Source of the DNA: Rhodoferax sp.
Lineage (GTDB): Bacteria > Pseudomonadota > Gammaproteobacteria > Burkholderiales > Burkholderiaceae_C
Reading direction: 5' to 3'
Assembly (NCBI RefSeq): GCF_028715765.1
Contig: NZ_JAQURE010000015.1
Span: forward strand, 1-62,473
DNA: 62,473 nucleotides
This document shows, piece by piece, positions 42,079 to 49,602 of the stretch (its first letter is position 1; the number at the start of each line of letters is the position of its first letter). The position numbers and the translations under genes are program-made. Below the pieces are notes generated by a model that saw only the letters and a list, made by a program, of their open reading frames with translations, was not told the DNA's origin and made no database searches.

Positions 42079-42948
42079 TCAGTACAAGGCTTTGCGTAAC
42101 TCTGCCACGCGTTTGGCAATAGCGGTCCGGTCAGGGTAGCGCCCTGATGTGGCTTCTTTTTGGGTATTGGCCAGGTAGGTATCCAAGTCTTCCAAGGCAT
42201 GACCCACACAGCCCGCCTCGGCTTGAGCCAGCCCACGGTCACGGTACAGAGTCCACTCTTGAGGCAGCAGCACAATGAGCCGATCCAGCACCGCAATCAA
42301 GCGCGTCCAGTCCTCTTGCGCGGCGTGAATTTCTTTCAGGTTGTGCAACATACGCGCAATGATGTCGCGTGGCGTTGCCGCCTGCAGGTACAAGCCCAAG
42401 GGCACTTCCAGCTCGCCATCGAGCCCATGGGGTTGCCGGTAGGGTTCAACGCGCTCCGCCAATTGCTCACGACTGAGCGATTGGCCATTGAGGGGGTCAA
42501 TCACCACCTGCCCCTCAGTCAAATGCACTTTGACCAAAAAATACCCCGGGAAGGCCACGCCACGCACCTTCAGGCCCACGCCCTGCGCCAGCTCCAGCCA
42601 GATCACCGCCATGGAGATCGGTATCGCCAGCCGGGTGCGCAGCACCACATGGACATAGCTGTTGTCGGGATCGGTGAAATGGTTGAAGTTGCCCGCAAAG
42701 TTGAGGTCGCGGTACAAAAACTGGTTGAGCGCTCGCAACCGTTGCAACGAGCCGGCATCAGCGGGAATGCGACGCTGCAGCCGCGCCAGCAATTGATCCA
42801 CATCGCCCAGGGCTTGCTGCACATTCAAATCAGGGTATTCGTCTTGCCCCAGGGTAATGGCGGCCTCCAGCAGCGGAAAGTCTGCATCGGCCTGCACCAA
42901 GGCGGCAAAGTACTCGAGAGGCGTTGGCACGTTCAAACTGAGGTTCAT
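42079..42948 (-). CDS. SirB1-like transglutaminase/TPR family protein
   Basis: A 289-residue soluble protein. The N-terminal SirB1-type region contains LNQFLYRDLNFAGNFNHFTDPDNSYVHVVLRT and GIPISMAVIW-like residues (IPISMAVIWLELAQGVGL), followed by FPGYFLVKV, where transglutaminase-like proteins have a histidine. The C-terminus is a helical TPR-like segment (MLHNLKEIHAAQEDWTRLIAVLDRLI). The biochemical role of the family is unknown. It is downstream of murJ on the same strand. Confidence 0.85.
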   Translation of the reverse strand: MNLSLNVPTPLEYFAALVQADADFPLLEAAITLGQDEYPDLNVQQALGDVDQLLARLQRRIPADAGSLQRLRALNQFLYRDLNFAGNFNHFTDPDNSYVHVVLRTRLAIPISMAVIWLELAQGVGLKVRGVAFPGYFLVKVHLTEGQVVIDPLNGQSLSREQLAERVEPYRQPHGLDGELEVPLGLYLQAATPRDIIARMLHNLKEIHAAQEDWTRLIAVLDRLIVLLPQEWTLYRDRGLAQAEAGCVGHALEDLDTYLANTQKEATSGRYPDRTAIAKRVAELRKALY

Positions 42949-42990
42949 GCTTTTATTGTGACAGGGACAGAACCGACCTGGTTTCTGCTG

Positions 42991-44556
42991 TCAACGCCGA
43001 ATCAGCTGCTTGAGCTTCAAGCCAGTCGCCATCAAAGCTACAAAATAAATAGCTACTGACGCAATCAATACAAGCGCCAGAAGCCAAATTCTCTTAAAAC
43101 TTTCAACACGCAAGCCGACCCAATCGACACTTGAATTGGCCCAAGTCAAAAACACGGCGAGCAAGGCACTGGCGGCCAGCACCTGCAAACCAAACACCCC
43201 CCAGCCCGCAAGTGGTTTGTAGCTGCCACGCTTGAGCAAGCCCAGCAACAACCACAATGCATTGACCATGGCACCGATGCCAATCGACAAGGTCAATGCG
43301 GCATGGGCAAACACCGGCACCAAAAAGACATTCAAAATTTGTGTCACCACCAGCACCAGCACCGCCACTTTCACCGGCGTTTGGGTGTCCTGGTTGGCGT
43401 AGTAGCCTGGCGCCAACACCTTCAGTGCCACCAAACCAACCAAGCCCACCCCCCAGCCCATCAGCGCATAGGTCACCATGCGGACATCCACCTCAGTCAT
43501 GGCGCCATAGTGGTAGAGCACCGCCACCAAAGGGGTTGGAAACACCAACAATGCCACGGCACAGGGCACCGAGAGCGCCACCACCAGCCGCAAACCCCAG
43601 TCCAGCATGGCAGAGTATTTGGCCGCATCGTTGCTGGCGCGCGCCCCGGCCAGTTGCGGCATCAGCACCACACCCAAAGCCACGCCCAGCATGGCGGTGG
43701 GGAATTCCATCAGCCGGTCGGCATAGGTGATCCAGCTCACGCTGCCGGGTGCCAAGTGCGAGGCAATTTGGGTGTTGATCAACATCGACAGATGCGCCAC
43801 GCTCACACCCAGCAGCGCAGGCCCCATCAAGCGCAAAATTTTTTGGGTGTCCGAATCCGCCCAAGCCAGCTTCAACGCTGACCACCGCCAAGCCAACCGA
43901 GGCTGCAGCTTGAGTTGCTTCAAACCCAGCCATTGCATTGAGAGTTGCAACACGCCCCCCAGCAACACACCACCAGCCAAGGCATAAATAGGCTCCCAAC
44001 CCATGGACTTGAACCACGGCGCCCCCAACCACGCCGCGCCAATCATGCAAATGTTCAACAGCACCGGGGTAGCAGCAGGCAAGGCAAACCGTTTCCATGT
44101 ATTGAGCACACCCGCCCCCAAAGCCACCAACGACATGAATGCAATGTAGGGAAACATCCAGCGCGTCAGCACCACAGCCACGTCAAAACCACGTGGGTCT
44201 TGCTGCAATCCGCTGGCCATGACCCACACCAAGCCACCGGCGCCCAGCACCCCGAGCACACTCAACCCCAGCAACGCCCAGGCCAGCACGGTCGCCACAT
44301 GGTCAATCAAGCGCCTAGTTGCCTCTTCACCCCGCTGCGCTTTGCTGGCAGCCAGCACCGGAATAAAGGCTTGGCTGAAGGCGCCTTCACCAAACAGGCG
44401 CCGGAACAAATTTGGAATGCGAAAGGCCACATTGAACGCATCGGTGATGGCTGAAGCGCCAAACGTAGACGCAATCAGCAGTTCACGCGCCAAGCCGGTG
44501 ACGCGTGACAACAAAGTCAACAAAGAAACGATGGATGCAGATTTGAAAAGGCTCAC
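42991..44556 (-). CDS. murJ: Lipid II flippase MurJ
   Basis: A 521-residue polytopic membrane protein (MOP superfamily) that flips lipid II for peptidoglycan synthesis. It starts MSLFKSASIVSLLTLLSRVTGLARELLIA with AFNVAFRIPNLFRRLFGEGAFSQAFIP, the conserved MurJ beginning. It should have 14 membrane segments. Near its 3' end a dispersed repeat (43048-43092) is encoded in the opposite sense within the last membrane segment (VLIASVAIYF), still in frame. It is divergent from rpsT, 94 bp apart. Confidence 0.95.
   Translation of the reverse strand: MSLFKSASIVSLLTLLSRVTGLARELLIASTFGASAITDAFNVAFRIPNLFRRLFGEGAFSQAFIPVLAASKAQRGEEATRRLIDHVATVLAWALLGLSVLGVLGAGGLVWVMASGLQQDPRGFDVAVVLTRWMFPYIAFMSLVALGAGVLNTWKRFALPAATPVLLNICMIGAAWLGAPWFKSMGWEPIYALAGGVLLGGVLQLSMQWLGLKQLKLQPRLAWRWSALKLAWADSDTQKILRLMGPALLGVSVAHLSMLINTQIASHLAPGSVSWITYADRLMEFPTAMLGVALGVVLMPQLAGARASNDAAKYSAMLDWGLRLVVALSVPCAVALLVFPTPLVAVLYHYGAMTEVDVRMVTYALMGWGVGLVGLVALKVLAPGYYANQDTQTPVKVAVLVLVVTQILNVFLVPVFAHAALTLSIGIGAMVNALWLLLGLLKRGSYKPLAGWGVFGLQVLAASALLAVFLTWANSSVDWVGLRVESFKRIWLLALVLIASVAIYFVALMATGLKLKQLIRR
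43048..43092 (+). repeat. Dispersed ~45-bp repeat, copy 9, inside murJ
   Basis: It reads AATAGCTACTGACGCAATCA, then ATACAAGCGCCAGAAGCCAA. It lies antisense within the murJ coding region near its 3' end and keeps the frame open. Confidence 0.65.
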
Positions 44557-44599
44557 GCGCCGAAGTGTAGCTGTGCGGCACCAGGTCTTTGGACACTGC

Positions 44600-44605
44600 T
44601 AGAAT
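44600..44605 (+). promoter_or_regulatory. Probable -10 element of rpsT
   Basis: TAGAAT at 44600-44605 is a good -10 match, 45 bp upstream of the rpsT start, in the divergent murJ-rpsT gap. The -35 is weak. Confidence 0.4.
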
Positions 44606-44650
44606 CGCAGGCTTTGCTGACAACATCCACAGACTCAAGGAACACACATC

Positions 44651-44962
44651 ATGGCATCTGGAAAACCCAAGAAAAAGAACCCCCGCCTGGCCTCAGGCCG
44701 TAAACGCGTCCGTCAAGACGTCAAAATCAACGCAGCCAACACATCGCTGCGTTCCAAATACCGCACCGCGGTGAAAAATGTGGAAAAAGCAGTGTTGGGC
44801 GGCGACAAAGCCAAAGCTACCGAACTGTTTGCCAAAATGCAAGCGGTGGTTGACACCGTGGCTGACAAAGGCATCTTCCACAAAAACAAAGCCGCTCGCG
44901 ACAAGAGCCGTTTGTCTGCCAAGGTGAAAGCATTGGCACTCTCTGCAGCCGCAGCCGCCTGA
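44651..44962 (+). CDS. rpsT: 30S ribosomal protein S20
   Basis: A 103-residue basic helical protein, [22 protein letters not shown], with the S20 features [19 protein letters not shown] and the alanine-lysine-rich C-terminal helices. It binds 16S rRNA in the 30S subunit. A strong AAGGA ribosome-binding site precedes the ATG. It is transcribed alone and followed by two hairpins. Confidence 0.98.
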   Translation: MASGKPKKKNPRLASGRKRVRQDVKINAANTSLRSKYRTAVKNVEKAVLGGDKAKATELFAKMQAVVDTVADKGIFHKNKAARDKSRLSAKVKALALSAAAAA

Positions 44963-44981
44963 TTCACCAGGCAACATCGCA

Positions 44982-45005
44982 CGAACCTGAGATTTTTCAG
45001 GTTCG
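44982..45005 (+). terminator. Hairpin after rpsT
   Basis: CGAACCTGA (44982-44990) and TCAGGTTCG (44997-45005) form a 9-bp stem 20 bp after the rpsT stop. It lacks a long T-run, so it may be a stabiliser in front of the stronger terminator. Confidence 0.5.
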
Positions 45006-45030
45006 CCGTTTGTAACGGGTGCGCTGTCAG

Positions 45031-45070
45031 CAAAAAGCAAAAAGGCCGTCCAGTGGACGGCCTTTTTGCT
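45031..45070. terminator. Bidirectional terminator between rpsT and the DUF3579 gene
   Basis: GGCCGTCC (45044-45051) pairs with GGACGGCC (45055-45062). T-runs stand on both sides: TTTTTGC on the plus strand and TTTTTGCTTTTTGC on the minus strand. It serves the convergent rpsT and DUF3579 genes. Confidence 0.85.
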
Positions 45071-45106
45071 TTGGCACATTTGTTATGCGCCAACGGGAGC
45101 TGGGTT

Positions 45107-45433
45107 TCAATGTTTGTGATGACTTTGATGGGGTGCAGGCGGCTCGCCATGGTGCACTTGAAGCTCGTTGTCTTTGGCAAAACCCATGACAAAGTCCCAA
45201 GCCATCACGTTGTGGCTGCGCAAGTCTTCGTGCACGATCACACTGCGGATGTTGTTCACACTGGTTGGCACGCACCAGGGTGAGTAACTCAAATGTTTGC
45301 CATGCGCCTGTCCGCCCGGACGAAACTGACTCATCACCCCGGCCAGCCGTTCAGCCCAATCACTGGGACGGAAAGTGCGGCCAGCTTGCGTGATGCCCAG
45401 GATGTAAACTTTTTTTGAAGTGTGCGTAACCAT
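45107..45433 (-). CDS. DUF3579 family small protein
   Basis: A 108-residue soluble protein. The family core is YILGITQAGRTFRPSDWAERLAGVMSQF, with LSYSPWCVPTSVNNIRSVIVHEDL. The C-terminus is histidine-rich (HHGEPPAPHQSHHKH), which could bind metal or be incidental. Function is unknown. A 14-bp palindrome identical to one upstream of aceA lies 69 bp before the start, so the two genes may share a regulator. Confidence 0.8.
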   Translation of the reverse strand: MVTHTSKKVYILGITQAGRTFRPSDWAERLAGVMSQFRPGGQAHGKHLSYSPWCVPTSVNNIRSVIVHEDLRSHNVMAWDFVMGFAKDNELQVHHGEPPAPHQSHHKH

Positions 45434-45495
45434 CGGATAGAGGTTGGTTGATGCCTGTCAGCGGGTGGTGACAAAGCGTCTTTATTCTAGTCTCA

Positions 45496-45516
45496 TCTTA
45501 TGTCTTATACAAGACT
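45496..45516. promoter_or_regulatory. Operator-like palindrome shared with aceA
   Basis: GTCTTATACAAGAC (45502-45515), with the preceding TCTTAT, is identical over about 21 bp to the sequence at 31583-31603 upstream of aceA. It lies 69 bp upstream of the DUF3579 gene and about 160 bp upstream of argD on the other strand. Confidence 0.6.
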
Positions 45517-45609
45517 TACAAGGCCCAATGGACTTGCTCGACACCGGCATACTTTGCCCATGGCGGCCTCTTCAAGCGGTGATTTGAAGCGTCTAAAATC
45601 ATTGTTCAA

Positions 45610-45642
45610 CGGCTCAACCTGCGTTGAGCCGCTTTGTTTTTT
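45610..45642 (+). terminator. Intrinsic terminator in the argD leader
   Basis: CGGCTCAA (45610-45617) pairs with TTGAGCCG (45624-45631) across CCTGCG, followed by CTTTGTTTTTT. It lies 36 bp upstream of the argD start. No plus-strand gene precedes it after the rpsT terminators. Confidence 0.75.
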
Positions 45643-45677
45643 GCCAGTATCGAAAAACTTCTGAAAGTCAATTCATC

Positions 45678-46892
45678 ATGACCGCCCAACGCCCTTTGAT
45701 CGAAGCCAGTTCACCGCACGTGATGAACACCTATGGCCGTTTGCCCATGGCACTCAGTCATGGGCAGGGTTGCCGCGTTTGGGATGTCAATGGCAAGTCC
45801 TACCTGGACGCTTTGGGCGGTATTGCTGTCAACACCCTGGGGCACAACCATGCCAAGTTGGTGCCAGCTTTACAAGACCAGATCAGCAAGCTGATTCACA
45901 GCTGCAATTACTACCACGTCCCGTTGCAAGAGGCGCTGGCCAAAAAACTGGTTGAACTCTCTGGCATGACCAATGTGTTTTTTTGCTCAACTGGATTGGA
46001 GGCGAATGAAGCCGCTCTCAAATTGGCGCGCAAATTTGGTCATGACAAAGGCATTGCACGCCCTGAGATTGTGGTGTTTGAGAAAGCCTTTCATGGCCGC
46101 AGCATTGCCACCCTCAGCGCCACCGGCAACCCCAAAGTTCAACAAGGCTTTGAGCCGCTGGTGGAAGGGTTTATTCGCATTCCCATCAATCACATTGACA
46201 GCTTGAAAAATGCCACTGAAGGCAACCCCAACGTGGTGGCCGTGTTTTTTGAAGCCATTCAGGGTGAAGGCGGCGTGAACCCGATGCACCTCGACTATTT
46301 GCGAGAAGTACGCGCCCTGTGCAACGAGCGTGACTGGCTGATGATGATTGATGAAGTGCAATGCGGCATGGGGCGCACTGGCAAATGGTTTGCCCACCAA
46401 TGGGCAGGCGTTGTGCCAGACGTGATGCCTTTGGCCAAGGGCTTGGGCTCGGGTGTGCCGGTAGGTGCGGTGGTGGCAGGCCCCAAAGCCGCCCACATTT
46501 TTCAGCCAGGCAACCATGGCACCACTTTTGGCGGCAACCCGCTGGCCATGCGCGCGGGCGTGGAAACCATCCGCATCATGGAAGAAGAAGGTTTACTTGA
46601 CAACGCGGCACGCGTTGGGCAAAGGCTAAGCCAAGGTTTGAAAACGGCTTTGGCAGCAGAACTGAGCCGTGGCACAGTGCGCGAAATACGTGGTCAAGGG
46701 CTGATGATCGGCGTGGATTTGGCCAAACCCTGTGGGGCGCTGGTGCAACAGTGTGCCAACCAGGGCTTATTGATCAGCGTCACCGCCGACACCGTGATTC
46801 GGCTGGTCCCCCCGCTGATCATGACCGAGGCCGAGGCCGATGAGGTGGTGCGTATTTTGTGCCCACTGGTTCAGCAGTTGCTGGCAGCCTAA
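45678..46892 (+). CDS. argD: Acetylornithine aminotransferase
   Basis: A 404-residue class III PLP enzyme for the N-acetylornithine step of arginine synthesis. It has the FFCSTGLEANEAALKLAR phosphate region, VVFEKAFHGRSIATLSATGN, MIDEVQCGMGRTGK, and the lysine motif LAKGLGSGVPVGA. The start at 45678 (MTAQRPLIEAS) is preferred over 45624, which would begin inside the leader terminator. It is followed by argF after 33 bp, so they form an operon. The terminator in its leader suggests conditional expression. Confidence 0.93.
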   Translation: MTAQRPLIEASSPHVMNTYGRLPMALSHGQGCRVWDVNGKSYLDALGGIAVNTLGHNHAKLVPALQDQISKLIHSCNYYHVPLQEALAKKLVELSGMTNVFFCSTGLEANEAALKLARKFGHDKGIARPEIVVFEKAFHGRSIATLSATGNPKVQQGFEPLVEGFIRIPINHIDSLKNATEGNPNVVAVFFEAIQGEGGVNPMHLDYLREVRALCNERDWLMMIDEVQCGMGRTGKWFAHQWAGVVPDVMPLAKGLGSGVPVGAVVAGPKAAHIFQPGNHGTTFGGNPLAMRAGVETIRIMEEEGLLDNAARVGQRLSQGLKTALAAELSRGTVREIRGQGLMIGVDLAKPCGALVQQCANQGLLISVTADTVIRLVPPLIMTEAEADEVVRILCPLVQQLLAA

Positions 46893-46925
46893 GTCACCCT
46901 CCATTTATCAAAAACACAATCCATC

Positions 46926-47855
46926 ATGAGCACGTTACAGCATTACCTGCAATTTACTGACCTTACCGCCAGCCAGTACGCCTATTTGTTTGACCGTGCC
47001 TCGTTGATCAAAAAGAAATTCAAGGCCTACGAAAAACACCAGCCCTTGGTCGATCGCACCCTGGCCATGATTTTTGAGAAAGCCTCTACCCGCACCCGTG
47101 TGAGTTTCGAGGCTGGCATGTACCAAATGGGCGGCAGTGTGGTGCACCTGACCACAGGCGACAGCCAGTTGGGGCGTTCTGAACCCATTGAAGACAGCGC
47201 CAGAGTCATCAGCCGCATGACCGACCTGGTGATGATTCGCACCTTTGAGCAAACCAAAATCGAACGCTTTGCCGCGCATTCACGCGTGCCCGTCATCAAC
47301 GGTTTGACCAACGAATTTCACCCCTGCCAGATCATGGCCGACATCTTCACGTTCATTGAGCACCGTGGCTCTATTCAAGGCAAAACGGTGGCCTGGGTAG
47401 GTGATGGCAACAACATGGCCAACACCTGGTTGCAAGCGGCCAAGCTGCTTGACTTCAAGGTCAACGTGAGTACCCCTCAGGGCTATGAAGTTGATGAAAA
47501 AATAGCCGTTAGCGCAGGTGGTATCAGCTCAGATCACTACCAAAGCTATAGCAATCCATTGGCTGCTTGCCAAGATGCCGACTTGGTGACCACCGATGTC
47601 TGGACCAGCATGGGATATGAAGCTGAAAACGAGGTGCGTCGCCAAGCCTTTGCGGCGTGGCGCGTCACAGCAGAGATGATGGCTGCTGCCAAACCCAACG
47701 CCTTGTTCATGCACTGCCTGCCTGCGCACCGGGGCGAAGAAGTGGATGCGGATGTGATTGATGGCGCGCAAAGCGTGGTCTGGGATGAAGCTGAAAACCG
47801 CATGCATGTGCAAAAAGCCTTAATGGAATACCTGCTGTTGGGGCGGCTGTCTTAA
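46926..47855 (+). CDS. argF: Ornithine carbamoyltransferase
   Basis: A 309-residue enzyme that makes citrulline from ornithine and carbamoyl phosphate. It carries the carbamoyl-phosphate motif KASTRTRVSFE, HPCQIMAD, and the ornithine loop HCLPAHRGEE. A weak copy of the dispersed repeat lies within the coding region (47500-47537), encoding IAVSAGGISSDHYQ, between the GYEVD segment and ADLVTTDVW. It keeps the frame. It is the second gene of the argD-argF pair. Confidence 0.95.
   Translation: MSTLQHYLQFTDLTASQYAYLFDRASLIKKKFKAYEKHQPLVDRTLAMIFEKASTRTRVSFEAGMYQMGGSVVHLTTGDSQLGRSEPIEDSARVISRMTDLVMIRTFEQTKIERFAAHSRVPVINGLTNEFHPCQIMADIFTFIEHRGSIQGKTVAWVGDGNNMANTWLQAAKLLDFKVNVSTPQGYEVDEKIAVSAGGISSDHYQSYSNPLAACQDADLVTTDVWTSMGYEAENEVRRQAFAAWRVTAEMMAAAKPNALFMHCLPAHRGEEVDADVIDGAQSVVWDEAENRMHVQKALMEYLLLGRLS
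47500..47537 (+). repeat. Weak dispersed-repeat copy 10, inside argF
   Basis: It reads AATAGCCGTTAGCGCAGG, then TGGTATCAGCTCAGAT. It matches the first core (TAGC-GTTAGCGC) and inner spacing but lacks a clear GAGGCC end, so it is a decayed or chance match. Confidence 0.35.
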
Positions 47856-47885
47856 GTTTTGCGCGTGGTGAATTTCCCCTCTGTG

Positions 47886-48182
47886 ATGACCGATTGCACC
47901 ACCTGCGGAGCCTGCTGTGCCAGTTTTCGGGTTGACTTCTCGCGCCATGAGGTCGACGATGCCGGCGGCCAAGTGCCCCAAGGACTCACGGTAGAGGTCA
48001 ACGCCACGACCTGCCGCATGCGTGGCACCGACCATCAACCCGTGCGCTGCGCCGCGTTGACGGGTCAGCTGGGTCATCAAGTGGCCTGTGGTATTTACGA
48101 ATGGCGCCCGTCACCTTGCCGTGAATTTGCTCAAGGCAGTGAGGCCTGCCATCAGGCTCGCAGGCGCCGCGCCATTGCATAG
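47886..48182 (+). CDS. YkgJ family cysteine-cluster protein
   Basis: About 98 residues from ATG at 47886 (MTDCTTCGACCASF). It has the family pattern of conserved cysteines: CTTCGACC, a middle C in ATTCRM and RCAAL, and CGIYEWRPSPCREF, which likely bind a metal ion or an iron-sulfur cluster. The C-terminus is arginine-rich. The function of the family is not known. It starts 30 bp after argF and may be read through from it. Confidence 0.82.
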   Translation: MTDCTTCGACCASFRVDFSRHEVDDAGGQVPQGLTVEVNATTCRMRGTDHQPVRCAALTGQLGHQVACGIYEWRPSPCREFAQGSEACHQARRRRAIA

Positions 48183-48198
48183 GAGACTTTCAACCGAC

Positions 48199-48390
48199 AT
48201 GGACAACAACAAAGATCCCAAATTTTGGCGCCTATTGGTCAAACTCTTTTTGGGTGCAGTGGCATTGATTGCTTTTTTTGGCCTGGGTCTTTATTACACC
48301 GCCAAATACAACACTTATGCACCAGAAGGACCCCCCCCAGACAGCTCATGGGGCATCAGCACCGATTCGCCCATTCGCAGTCATCGTTGA
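48199..48390 (+). CDS. Small single-span membrane protein (63 aa)
   Basis: ATG at 48199 starts MDNNKDPKFWRLLVKLFLGA, with one strongly hydrophobic segment (LVKLFLGAVALIAFFGLGLYY) and a polar C-terminal tail with a PEGPPP turn. It follows the YkgJ gene by 16 bp with GGAGAC upstream. I do not recognise the family; the segment and codon use support a real gene. Confidence 0.6.
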   Translation: MDNNKDPKFWRLLVKLFLGAVALIAFFGLGLYYTAKYNTYAPEGPPPDSSWGISTDSPIRSHR

Positions 48391-48447
48391 CTCGAATTTG
48401 GGTAATAGTTAACGGTGCAACGCGTTGACTTGCGTTGTTTGTGCAGA

Positions 48448-48476
48448 TTGACACGTGCTGTTTGAGACAATACATA
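48448..48476 (+). promoter_or_regulatory. Sigma-70 promoter of the PEP-CTERM gene
   Basis: TTGACA (48448-48453) is followed after 17 bp by TACATA (48471-48476). Transcription would begin near 48483, close to both start candidates of the downstream gene. Confidence 0.55.
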
Positions 48477-48503
48477 TAACTGTAAATGTTGCTTATATTC
48501 TTC

Positions 48504-49559
48504 ATGTCAAACACGCATCGCTCACTTTTTGGTACCAGAAAAAACACCGCAAGCGCCTTGTTGGCGGTTGTGGCTTTGATGGCTGCACCCTTGGCTCAAG
48601 CCTACAACCCAGCCGACCCACTGGGTTTGTCGAGTGGCTTGAATTTGCTGGCATTTGACAATTTAACCGCTTCCGGCTCAGACGTTGAAGGACGTGTGGC
48701 GGTCGGTGCAAACGCCATTCTTTCCAGCTATTCCATCAACACCAAAGGTTTTGGCGCACTTTACAGCGGCAACGGTTTGGTGGTGGGTGGCAACCTGAGT
48801 TTTGGCAATGGATCCTTGTGGGGCAACACCCTTGTGGGTGGCAACCTGACGCTCGGCGGTGGCAATGCGTTTGAGAATGTCAGCGTGGGCGGCAACTTGA
48901 ATGCCAACGGCAACTGGATCAATGCCAACAGCATCAGCTACGCCGGCCAACTGAGCCAAGTCAACCCCTATCAAAACCCGGCACCCGTGCAAGTAGCGCC
49001 AGGCAGCGTGCAAACCGGCATCGACTTTCAGGCTGAACGCGTGCGCACCACCAGCTTGTCTCAGACCTTTGACACTTTATCCAACACCGGCAGCGTGGCC
49101 AATGTGTATGGCACGTTGACGCTCAACGCCAACCACAACAGCTTGGCTGTGTTTGACCTCAACAGCACCCAACTCAATGGCAACGTCAGTCTGGCCAATC
49201 TGGCAGCAGACACCACGGTGTTGATCAACGTTCACGGCCAAAGTGTTGACTTTGGCAACCATGGGTATGACAACTTTGCCAGTGGTCGGGTGTTGTTTAA
49301 CCTGCCAGAGGCCACGCAAGTCACTTTTGCAGGGGGCATCACGGCTTCATTTTTGGCACCTCTTGCCAGCTTCAATTCGTCCAATGGAGTGATCAATGGG
49401 CAAGTAATCGTGGCCAATTGGTCGGGTTCCACACAAGTCAACGATGCCGCATTCGCCGGCGCCATAGCCGCCGTGCCTGAGCCTGAAACCTATGCCATGC
49501 TGCTGGCTGGCTTGGGCACGATTGGCATGGTGGCCAAACGTCGCAAGAAAACGGCTTGA
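48504..49559 (+). CDS. Choice-of-anchor A / PEP-CTERM exported protein
   Basis: About 351 residues with a signal peptide (NTASALLAVVALMAAPLAQA), then a choice-of-anchor A-type beta-rich region opening LGLSSGLNLLAFDNLTASGSDVEGRVAVG with glycine-asparagine-rich repeats. The C-terminus has the PEP-CTERM sorting signal: VPEPETYAMLLAGLGTIGMV then KRRKK. An exosortase elsewhere in the genome would process it, linked to exopolysaccharide or surface structures. The start may be 48504 or ATG at 48486; the promoter puts the mRNA start only a few bases upstream. Confidence 0.85.
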   Translation: MSNTHRSLFGTRKNTASALLAVVALMAAPLAQAYNPADPLGLSSGLNLLAFDNLTASGSDVEGRVAVGANAILSSYSINTKGFGALYSGNGLVVGGNLSFGNGSLWGNTLVGGNLTLGGGNAFENVSVGGNLNANGNWINANSISYAGQLSQVNPYQNPAPVQVAPGSVQTGIDFQAERVRTTSLSQTFDTLSNTGSVANVYGTLTLNANHNSLAVFDLNSTQLNGNVSLANLAADTTVLINVHGQSVDFGNHGYDNFASGRVLFNLPEATQVTFAGGITASFLAPLASFNSSNGVINGQVIVANWSGSTQVNDAAFAGAIAAVPEPETYAMLLAGLGTIGMVAKRRKKTA

Positions 49560-49578
49560 ACTGCGCGGCGCGTGCACC

Positions 49579-49602
49579 AAGGCTCCTTTGGGAGCCTTTT
49601 TT
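49579..49602 (+). terminator. Intrinsic terminator after the PEP-CTERM gene
   Basis: AAGGCTCC (49579-49586) pairs with GGAGCCTT (49591-49598) around TTTG, followed by TTTTTT. Confidence 0.85.

Noticed and set aside
45624..45677. Longer start for argD at 45624
   Set aside because: It would begin inside the terminator hairpin and adds residues not seen in the family; ATG at 45678 matches the usual start.
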